DNA of 26,278 nt from an uncultured Collinsella sp. (GTDB lineage Bacteria; Actinomycetota; Coriobacteriia; Coriobacteriales; Coriobacteriaceae), in the NCBI GenBank assembly GCA_958415665.1, contig CATYZK010000026.1, positions 1-26,278 of the forward strand, given 5' to 3'. The translations under genes were made by a program, and so were the position numbers. Under the pieces are notes generated by a model, which ran no database searches, had not been told where the DNA came from, and saw only the letters and a program-made list of their open reading frames with translations. Below, piece by piece: positions 5,991 through 12,413 of the stretch. Each line of letters opens with the position of its first letter. The stretch's first letter is position 1.

Positions 5991-7889
5991 CTAGCCGCAC
6001 AGGGCACGCATGAGGGTTTCGTAGCTGCCACCCTCTACGATGCAGCGTACCCGCTTCTCGTCGGTAAGAAGCCGTGCGGTCGTCTGATAGAACCGTTGAG
6101 TCTCGTCTGCGGTTGAGTCGCAGATCGACGTAAGGATGATGAGTTGGACGTCATTGGTTTTCCAACGGATGGGGCGCTTGAGAACACCCACGACCACGAG
6201 GTTCTCGTCGGGAAGCACCTCTATGGGATGAGGCAGAGCTGCCAGGTTACCAAAATCGGTGCTTCCATGTTTCTCACGCTCCAACACGGAGCCGAGGAAG
6301 TTGTCCGGTAGGGGTCGCACTTGTCGGACGAGTTCGCAGAGTTCGGCGAGCGCGTCGTCTCGACGCCTCGACGTGAGGCCCGTGAAAAAGAACTCTGGCC
6401 GGTAGAACCGGCGTAGATATGAGCTATCCCCCAGTTCAAGTCTACGACGTACGCGGTTCATATCGCGCGCCTCAAGGAAGCTGTTCACCTGCATGATGGG
6501 CTTGGGAACCGCTCGGTCAATGGGGGTGGACGAGAAGATGTAGTCGAATGTACTGAGGTCGATGTGGTTGAGCTCAAAGACGCTGCAGACGGTGAGCTCG
6601 CTGATGTAATCGCCGAATGCCTCTTCAAACTGATAAGCAAAAAAGCGCGAGCTCGATTTACCCGTCGCACAAACCAGGAGCACACGGCTCTTATGAGGAA
6701 TGCGTCGCTGCATGACGAGTCCCATTTGAAACATTATGGTGAAGTAGGCAATCTCGTGCTCGGATACGGGGCGTCCGTAGTGAGCAGCGAGTGGCAATGC
6801 CGCCTGCTGCGCCAGTGCGTGGGCGAAGGGGTAGGTGCGGCGTGTTTCTGCAAGCTGGGGGTTTGTGATTTCGATGCCATAGCGCATGCGTATATCAAAT
6901 GCAATGAGATGGTTTCCCAGCATAAGGCGCAGACGCAAATTATCGCTGAAGTCGACGCCGTACATATCGTAGATGGCGTCGAGCATAGGGTCGATGAGAC
7001 GCTGGATATCCTCCGAGATAACGAGGTTCCCATCGAGTCCGAATGTGTCGTGGCGCACGACACCGCCGGCAACGAAGGCGGCTATGAGCTGGACCTCGCC
7101 TTCGGTATCGTCAAGCGGGATGTCGCGTTCTTCCAGCTGTTCTATAACGACGTGCGCGCAATGTCGGTCATGCTCCGCGCCCTCCCAGGTGTTTCGCCCG
7201 GAGACGTCCTCTATGATGTGGCCACGGTGGCAGCGTGCGCTTGACACCACGAGATAGAGAATGAATGTTTGGAGGGCAGCCTCGGACATTACGACGTTTT
7301 CGGCAGCAAAGGTCTGCACGACAAGGTCTCCGATGATTGCCGCGGCTTGATCTTGTACGCTGTGGTAATCATCAAAACCGACCGTATGGAATCGCAAGCA
7401 GTGCATGATTGCCTTGCGGAAGGCAAATTCGTCTCCGACGGCTCTCATCCCGTATCCAGGGACACGCTCCACCGTGAGGCCGGAGCGGGTGAGGATAGAC
7501 TCTGCATGGCGAATTTCCTGCGAGAGTGTCTTGGTAGAGACAAACAAGGCTTCCGACTCGTCCGCGAGCTTGAAGAACGATCCGCTTATGAAGCGCTCTA
7601 CGAGATACATAAGACGCTCTTCGGCGGTTTCAGGCGTGTGGCGGGCAATGCGTTGTAGGCTACGCTGTCGCCAGGCATGGTAGCGCTCAGCGTCGTTAAT
7701 CTCGAGGCGGTATCCGTGGCGTGGCTTGGAGACAAGTTCGGCGCCGCTTTCTGCAAGGTTCTGCCGGAGCGCCTTAAGGCGCGTGCGCGTCGTCTTCTCG
7801 CTCTTTTGAATATATTGGGCAAGTTGTTCTGCCGTTACATAGTCACTCTGCTCGATGAGCTCAAGAAGATTGAGGAGCTCCCTATCCAT
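5991..7889 (-). CDS. BglG/LicR-type PRD transcriptional activator with IIB- and IIA-like domains
   Basis: The 632-residue regulator has the modular layout of LicR/MtlR-type activators. Residues 1-65 hold a DeoR/HTH_11-like helix-turn-helix and about 90-165 an Mga-type HTH. Two PTS regulation domains follow at about 180-285 and 295-395; PRD2 keeps LMLGNHLIAFDIRMRYG with His327, whereas PRD1 has no His at the equivalent LxxH position. A IIB-Bgl-like domain spans about 400-470 with Cys407 in VLLVCATGKSSS, and a IIA (Fru/Mtl-type) domain about 498-632 with His554 in ALPHPIEVLP. Phosphorylation of these residues by HPr and the PTS would report sugar supply and set DNA binding. Its RBS (AGGGGGCGAC) and a good promoter lie upstream. 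It heads the operon with the GH1 enzyme and IIA, and probably also controls the divergent and convergent units. Confidence 0.92.
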   Translation of the reverse strand: MDRELLNLLELIEQSDYVTAEQLAQYIQKSEKTTRTRLKALRQNLAESGAELVSKPRHGYRLEINDAERYHAWRQRSLQRIARHTPETAEERLMYLVERFISGSFFKLADESEALFVSTKTLSQEIRHAESILTRSGLTVERVPGYGMRAVGDEFAFRKAIMHCLRFHTVGFDDYHSVQDQAAAIIGDLVVQTFAAENVVMSEAALQTFILYLVVSSARCHRGHIIEDVSGRNTWEGAEHDRHCAHVVIEQLEERDIPLDDTEGEVQLIAAFVAGGVVRHDTFGLDGNLVISEDIQRLIDPMLDAIYDMYGVDFSDNLRLRLMLGNHLIAFDIRMRYGIEITNPQLAETRRTYPFAHALAQQAALPLAAHYGRPVSEHEIAYFTIMFQMGLVMQRRIPHKSRVLLVCATGKSSSRFFAYQFEEAFGDYISELTVCSVFELNHIDLSTFDYIFSSTPIDRAVPKPIMQVNSFLEARDMNRVRRRLELGDSSYLRRFYRPEFFFTGLTSRRRDDALAELCELVRQVRPLPDNFLGSVLEREKHGSTDFGNLAALPHPIEVLPDENLVVVGVLKRPIRWKTNDVQLIILTSICDSTADETQRFYQTTARLLTDEKRVRCIVEGGSYETLMRALCG

Positions 7890-7946
7890 GTCGCCCCCTA
7901 GGGCATCGGGGCATTTCGCCGCATTTAGATATCGTTGATAGAAATA

Positions 7947-7975
7947 CTATACGAGCGCTACGCCTAGCAGCTCAA
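7947..7975 (-). promoter_or_regulatory. Sigma70-type promoter of the PRD regulator operon
   Basis: On the minus strand TTGAGC (7975-7970) is followed by a 17-base spacer and TATAGT (7952-7947), a good match to the vegetative consensus. Transcription would start near 7940 and give a leader of about 50 bases to the start at 7889. Confidence 0.6.
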
Positions 7976-8008
7976 TTGCCTCATTTACCGGATTGCGCGC
8001 GGAAAAAG

Positions 8009-8026
8009 CCGTCCTTGAGCGGACGG
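8009..8026. promoter_or_regulatory. Candidate operator palindrome upstream of chbG
   Basis: CCGTCC and GGACGG flank the 6-base centre TTGAGC, giving an 18-bp inverted repeat whose centre resembles a -35 box. TATACC follows at 8035-8040, only 14 bases later, too close for a constitutive promoter, which fits an activator-dependent start. The palindrome sits in the divergent region between the regulator and the chbG unit. Binding is inferred, not shown. Confidence 0.35.
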
Positions 8027-8119
8027 AGACGTCCTATACCATGGGTGGCAAACGACAGAGTACAACCGATGGCGCAAAGTGAGTCTGTTCTCGCTGTGCG
8101 CGTAAAGGAGGCGCTTGGG

Positions 8120-8875
8120 ATGAAGGTCATTTTTAGGGCAGACGACCTGGGCATGAGCGAGGGCATCAACTACGGTATCGCCAAAGCCATCTCTTGCGGA
8201 CCGATTACGAGCGTTGGGCTCATGCCCAACATGCCTGCTGCCTCCCACGGCTTCGACCTCGTTGCTGCAAGCGGTGTGAGTGTGGGGCAACATACAAACA
8301 TCTGTCTTGGTAAGCCGGTTTCTGACCCCGCGTCCATTCCCTCACTCGTGGATGAACACGGGGAGTTCTGTTCTAGCAGAACCATCAGGGCGCGCACGGA
8401 GGACACCATCGTGCTCGATGAAGCGGAGCGCGAAATACAGGCGCAGCTCGATCGGTTTCGTGCGCTGACCGGGCGCGACCCGGCGTACTTTGAGGGCCAT
8501 GCCGTGTTCTCCCCGACGTTTTTTCAGGCACTTCAGAACGTCGCGGAGCGCAATGGGCTCTTCTACATCAACCCCATGGATCCGGTCTGGAGTGAGAAGT
8601 GGGGTGTGGTGTGTGCAAAACCCTATCACCTCGATGATCGAGGCCTGTACGATCCGCGCAAGTACTTGTTTGACGACGAGGCCGACATTGCGCGTCACGC
8701 CTGCAGCATGCTCGTATTCCACCCGGGGTACCTGGATCAATATGTGCTCGACCACTCGTCCTTTACCTTGATTCGTCCCATGGAAACGGCGTTTCTGGTG
8801 AGTGAGGAGCTTGAGCAGTGGATCGAACAGAAGCACGTGCAGTTGGTGAATTTTGAAAACTACTGCGAGGACTAG
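8120..8875 (+). CDS. chbG: ChbG/YdjC-family carbohydrate deacetylase
   Basis: The 251-residue cytoplasmic protein belongs to the YdjC/ChbG family, metal-dependent deacetylases acting on N-acetylated oligosaccharides such as diacetylchitobiose phosphate in E. coli. The metal-site motifs are visible: Asp8-Asp9 in FRADDLGMSEGINYG, His58 in GQHTNICLG and His127 in EGHAVFSP, with an HPGYLD motif near the C-terminus. The ATG at 8120 was chosen because AAAGGAGG lies about eight bases upstream and the protein begins at the conserved first strand; further upstream starts would add about 48 unrelated residues. It is the first gene of a + strand unit with a second GH1 enzyme and a GH140 enzyme. Its presence suggests that the substrate may carry an acetyl group, although some family members have other or unknown substrates. 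Confidence 0.88.
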   Translation: MKVIFRADDLGMSEGINYGIAKAISCGPITSVGLMPNMPAASHGFDLVAASGVSVGQHTNICLGKPVSDPASIPSLVDEHGEFCSSRTIRARTEDTIVLDEAEREIQAQLDRFRALTGRDPAYFEGHAVFSPTFFQALQNVAERNGLFYINPMDPVWSEKWGVVCAKPYHLDDRGLYDPRKYLFDDEADIARHACSMLVFHPGYLDQYVLDHSSFTLIRPMETAFLVSEELEQWIEQKHVQLVNFENYCED

Positions 8876-8967
8876 GATGTTGCGAAAGTCGCAGCTAAGA
8901 GCGGGGGCGCCATCTGGCTTCGGACGCCCGTGCTGTAACGGTGGCGCACCATAGAGAAAGGACGAAT

Positions 8968-10212
8968 ATGAATAAACCCGACCACTTCCTCTGGGGCGTG
9001 TCGACGGCGGGCCACCAGACCGACGGCGGCGACGCGGCTGCCGACACCACCTTCTTGGAGCATGTGGAGCCGACGGTTTTTAAGGAGCCCGCGGGAGACG
9101 CCTGCCGCAGCTGGGAGCGTTGGGAGGACGACCTCAACTGTGTTGCTGAGATGGGGCTCAACGCGTATCGCTTCTCCGTTGAGTGGTGTCGCATCGAGCA
9201 GGAGGAGGGCGTCATCGACCAGGCGGCCCTCGATCACTACGACCGCCTGATGGATGGTTGCCTGGAGCGCGGTATCCAGCCGGTGCTCACGCTTTGCCAC
9301 TTTACCTGTCCTCATTGGTTTGCCAAACGGGGTGGTTGGCTCGCGCCCGACGCTGTCGACCTCTTTGCGGCGCATGTGCGGCGCGTTATGGAGCTCGCCC
9401 GCGGCCGCGCCGCTGCGGTGGTGACACTTAACGAGCCCAACCTCAACCAGCTCCTCGCCAACGGTGCGATGCCTCCCGAGGCGTTTGCCTTCCAGCAGGT
9501 GGTGCTGCATGCCGCAGCGGCAAAGGCGGGCGTTGCGCATTACCGTGCGGGCAACGTGCAGGACATCGACGAGTTCGACGCAATGGACGAGGCTATGGCG
9601 CGCGCTCATCGCCGTGCTGTGGAGGTGGTGCGTGAGGTAGCGCCGGGTACCCCTGTGGGACTCTCGCTTTCAGTAGTGGACGACGACTGGGCCACACCCG
9701 CCGGCCGTGCCATTTGCGAGCGTAAGCGCGAACTCTGCTATGGCAAGTGGGTTGATGCCATTCAAGGGGATGACTTCATCGGCGTGCAGAACTACGAGCG
9801 CATGGTCTTTGGCGACGAAGGGCTCATCGCACCCGATCCTACCCAGCCCATCAACGGTATGGGCACGCAGGTGGAGCCCGGCTCGCTTGCGGGTGCAGTG
9901 CTCTACATCCACGAGCTCACGGGCCTTCCAGTCGTCGTTACAGAGCATGGCATCTCTACCGAGGACGATCATCTGCGCTGCGACTTCATCCGCGCATCGC
10001 TGCCCGCGCTTGCGGGGCTTGTGCGGCGCGGGCTGTCAGTGCTGGGGTACTTCCACTGGACGCTTATGGACAACTTTGAGTGGATTTCTGCTTTTGACAG
10101 TCGACTGGGGCTTTATGAGGTCGATCGTCGTGACGGTACGTACGACCGCATCGCAAAGCCAAGCGCGCGCGTGTACGCGGATGTGGTTCGCACGCTCAAT
10201 GGGCGGATGTAG
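8968..10212 (+). CDS. GH1 beta-glycosidase, non-phospho type
   Basis: The 414-residue GH1 protein has FLWGVSTAGHQTDG at the start, acid/base Glu156 in VVTLNEPN and nucleophile Glu326 in VVVTEHGIS. Unlike the GH1 enzyme at 4563-5975, its C-terminal region reads NFEWISAFDSRLGLYEVD: Glu371-Trp372 take the place typical of enzymes on free glycosides, and the Ser/Lys/Tyr phosphate triad is missing. It is therefore predicted to act on unphosphorylated beta-glycosides. At 414 residues it is shorter than the usual 440-470. There is no signal peptide, so it acts in the cytoplasm. The ATG at 8968 follows GAAAGGAC; an upstream ATG at 8941 lacks an RBS. It lies 92 bases after chbG and 69 bases before the GH140 gene in an apparent operon. 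Sugar specificity is unknown. Confidence 0.88.
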   Translation: MNKPDHFLWGVSTAGHQTDGGDAAADTTFLEHVEPTVFKEPAGDACRSWERWEDDLNCVAEMGLNAYRFSVEWCRIEQEEGVIDQAALDHYDRLMDGCLERGIQPVLTLCHFTCPHWFAKRGGWLAPDAVDLFAAHVRRVMELARGRAAAVVTLNEPNLNQLLANGAMPPEAFAFQQVVLHAAAAKAGVAHYRAGNVQDIDEFDAMDEAMARAHRRAVEVVREVAPGTPVGLSLSVVDDDWATPAGRAICERKRELCYGKWVDAIQGDDFIGVQNYERMVFGDEGLIAPDPTQPINGMGTQVEPGSLAGAVLYIHELTGLPVVVTEHGISTEDDHLRCDFIRASLPALAGLVRRGLSVLGYFHWTLMDNFEWISAFDSRLGLYEVDRRDGTYDRIAKPSARVYADVVRTLNGRM

Positions 10213-10281
10213 ATGCGTTCGCGCAAGGAGATGGGCACGCGGCGCCTATATCGGTGTTGCGAAGGCAAGGGGAGATGACGT

Positions 10282-11709
10282 ATGCAGGCGCTACGCGTAA
10301 GTGATAACGGCAGGTATCTTGTGACGGAGGACGGCGCGCCCTTTACATGGATAGCCGACACCGCTTGGACGCTGCCGCAGCGTATAAAAGCCGATGACGT
10401 GGAATACTATCTGCGTCGCCGTAAAGAGCAGGGCTTTACTGTGCTGCAGATGGTTGCCCTTGACCCCGAGCGCGATGTACTCATGCGCTCACCCGCGGGC
10501 GAGCCGGCACTTATCAACGGTGACCTCGAACATCCCAATGAGCGCTATTTTTCCTATCTTGATTGGGTGCTCGATCGCGCTGAACACTACGGCTTTCACG
10601 TGCTTCTGCTTCCTGTGTGGGGGCAGTTGGTGACAGGCGACAACTGGATGGGTGGCACGTTTGGTATAACGGTGACCGGAGAGAACGCCTACGACTTTGG
10701 CAAGTGGATTGGCGCGCGGTATGCCTCACGAAAGAACATCGTGTGGTGTTTGGGCGGCGACCGGCAGCCGGTTCACCGCGGTGTTGATTACCGTTCGGTG
10801 TGGCGGCGTATGGCAGAGGGTCTTGCCGAGGGCGTCCTCGGCAGCCCGCTGCCCGCTGATGCGCCCCGCGAGGCGTGGCGCCGGTTGCCCCTTGCCTATC
10901 ATCCAAGTTGTGAAGACCAAAATCACTGCTCGTCTTCTACCTATTGGGGCGATGACGAGCGATGGCTTGCGCTAACCATGCTGCAGTCGGGTCATGGCCC
11001 AGGCGCGTGCAGCTGGAAGCTTGTCGGGGCGGAGCATGAACAGCCTGGTTCCGCGCGTCCCGTTTGGGATGGCGAGCCGGCGTATGAGGACATGCCCACG
11101 AGTTGGCCGCCGACCGGTCCACGTCATGGGACATGGATGGTGCGACGCCGAGCGTACTGGTCGGTGCTCGCCGGGGCGTTTGGAGTTACCTACGGACACT
11201 GCTCGGTGTGGAGCTCCATTGCCGAGAAGGAACGAAACGATATGTTTCACGTGGATTGGTTTGAAGCGCTCGACGCCGAGGGAGCAAATCAGATGCGCTA
11301 TCTGCGAGCCTTCCTCGATGAGTCTGGTGTTGTTGGCTCCCTTCCGTGTCCGCATGCCGTGGTTTCGCCTGAGACGGATGATTTGGCTGCGCATGTGCAA
11401 GTGAGTTGTGCGGAAGATGGCGCGCGCCTTTTCGCTTACTTGCCCAGCGGCGGCACCGCGTGCCTGCAGATGCCCGAGGGCTGGGTGACAGCATGGTGCT
11501 GGTGGTACAGCCCGCGCACCGGTGATATATGTGGTCCCGTGCCGGAGATCGTAGCCGACGGGTGCGCTACTGTGCGTGCCCCGAGCGCGGGAGAAGGCGA
11601 GGATTGGTTGCTCATGGCCGATGCGGAGCGCAGCGAGGTGCCAATACATCTCTGCTCGTATGGGGAGCCTGTGGAGGTTGGAAAACTTGATAAAGTGTTC
11701 GCGTGGTAA
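10282..11709 (+). CDS. GH140 (DUF4038) apiosidase-like glycoside hydrolase
   Basis: The 475-residue protein matches the DUF4038 / GH140 fold: FTWIADTAWTLPQRI near the N-terminus, then a TIM barrel and a C-terminal beta-rich domain of the putative collagen-binding type (about residues 385-475). Characterised GH140 members are endo-apiosidases that use an Asp and a Glu. The equivalents here appear to be Asp160 in WCLGGDRQP and Glu265 in WDGEPAYED. No signal peptide is present, which is unusual because many relatives are exported; this copy should work on imported glycosides. The ATG at 10282 has AGGGGAG seven bases upstream. It is the last gene of the chbG unit, and no terminator separates it from the tRNA gene, which has its own promoter. 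Other DUF4038 specificities are possible. Confidence 0.85.
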   Translation: MQALRVSDNGRYLVTEDGAPFTWIADTAWTLPQRIKADDVEYYLRRRKEQGFTVLQMVALDPERDVLMRSPAGEPALINGDLEHPNERYFSYLDWVLDRAEHYGFHVLLLPVWGQLVTGDNWMGGTFGITVTGENAYDFGKWIGARYASRKNIVWCLGGDRQPVHRGVDYRSVWRRMAEGLAEGVLGSPLPADAPREAWRRLPLAYHPSCEDQNHCSSSTYWGDDERWLALTMLQSGHGPGACSWKLVGAEHEQPGSARPVWDGEPAYEDMPTSWPPTGPRHGTWMVRRRAYWSVLAGAFGVTYGHCSVWSSIAEKERNDMFHVDWFEALDAEGANQMRYLRAFLDESGVVGSLPCPHAVVSPETDDLAAHVQVSCAEDGARLFAYLPSGGTACLQMPEGWVTAWCWWYSPRTGDICGPVPEIVADGCATVRAPSAGEGEDWLLMADAERSEVPIHLCSYGEPVEVGKLDKVFAW

Positions 11710-11750
11710 GACTGAATGTGGAGCAACCTTCACAACCTTGGGCAGCCGGC

Positions 11751-11779
11751 TTGCAATCGCGCAGGCGGGAGCGTAATAA
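11751..11779 (+). promoter_or_regulatory. Promoter of tRNA-fMet
   Basis: TTGCAA (11751-11756), a 17-base spacer and TAATAA (11774-11779) place transcription start near 11786, about 23 bases before the mature tRNA. This is the expected layout of a strong stable-RNA promoter, and it means the island does not silence the tRNA. Confidence 0.65.
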
Positions 11780-11808
11780 CTCTCTTGCGCAAAGGCGCGT
11801 CCAGACAT

Positions 11809-11885
11809 TGCGGGGTGGAGCAGTCTGGTAGCTCGCCGGGCTCATAACCCGGAGGTCGTAGGTTCAAATCCTGCCCCCGCGACCA
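11809..11885 (+). tRNA. Initiator tRNA-fMet (CAT anticodon)
   Basis: The 77-base gene folds as a complete cloverleaf with encoded CCA at its 3' end. The anticodon stem carries the three consecutive G:C pairs (GGG/CCC beside CTCATAA) typical of initiator tRNAs, and positions 1 and 72 are T and G, so there is no Watson-Crick pair at the acceptor end, another initiator mark. The gene is bracketed by its own promoter and terminator. Bases 11817-11869 recur identically at 1817-1869 in a truncated copy. Confidence 0.95.
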
Positions 11886-11894
11886 AGAACTTGC

Positions 11895-11924
11895 AGCTCG
11901 TCGGCCTAGCCGGCGAGCTTTTTT
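11895..11924 (+). terminator. Rho-independent terminator of tRNA-fMet
   Basis: AGCTCGTCGG and CCGGCGAGCT pair with one G-T wobble around a small loop, followed by six T residues. It starts ten bases after the CCA end. Confidence 0.85.
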
Positions 11925-11973
11925 GTCATTTGGGAACCGTGTTTTCGGTCCAATTCTCAACTTCCCAAACAAA

Positions 11974-12271
11974 ATCTCAATCTGTAACACCTGGACTCGA
12001 TTTGGGCGGCTAACTGTTACAGATTGAGATATTTCGGCGGGACGACCTCCGTTTGTCTAAATCTGTAACACGAGGGGTGGATTTGGCCGAGTTACTGTTA
12101 CAGATCGAGATTTTCTTACAGGCGGGTTTGGTTTGTCTCGATCTGTAACAGGTGGAGGTCAAAAGTCGGTCTAGGTGTTACAGATTGAGATGTTTGGTCG
12201 GACCGAATTAGTTTGTCTCGATCTGTAACAGTTAGACCTTATTTTGCCGAGTAGTTGTTACAGATCGAGAC
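11974..12271. repeat. Alternating inverted-repeat array, long copy (8 arms, 40-bp pitch)
   Basis: Eight 15-bp arms alternate between TCTCRATCTGTAACA (starts 11975, 12056, 12136, 12216) and its reverse complement (starts 12015, 12096, 12176, 12256). The intervals between arms are 25, 26, 25, 25, 25, 25 and 25 bases. Arms are nearly invariant, with A/G changes at one position and one TCTAA variant. The loops within pairs share a loose pattern around GATTTGGCCGAG, and the outer spacers tend to end in TTTG. The array starts about 50 bases after the tRNA terminator and ends about 140 bases before the flavoprotein gene. No cas genes are present. Each pair could form a hairpin in DNA or RNA. The family is not one I recognise. 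Confidence 0.9.
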
Positions 12272-12331
12272 AAACCGGGAGCTGGCCCCGTCCCCATCCA
12301 CCTGCCGCTACCTGCTATCCGCCGATTTCCG

Positions 12332-12361
12332 TTGTGCCGCTGTGCCCTCATGCCATATCCT
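12332..12361 (+). promoter_or_regulatory. Possible promoter of the flavoprotein gene
   Basis: TTGTGC (12332-12337) and TATCCT (12356-12361) are 18 bases apart and would start transcription about 45 bases before the gene. The match is moderate. Confidence 0.3.
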
Positions 12362-12413
12362 CTAGACAACTACGCGGCACCATCGCCGCCGCGCCTACAA
12401 GAGAGGAATGTCC

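Noticed and set aside
1..11970. A composite transposon bounded by the two array copies.
   Set aside because: No transposase lies within the interval, the arrays differ in length, and no target-site duplication could be recognised at the edges, one of which is cut by the window.
11974..12271. CRISPR array, because short repeats alternate with 25-base unique intervals.
   Set aside because: The repeats alternate orientation instead of being direct, are only 15 bases, the intervals share a loose consensus, and no cas genes are present.
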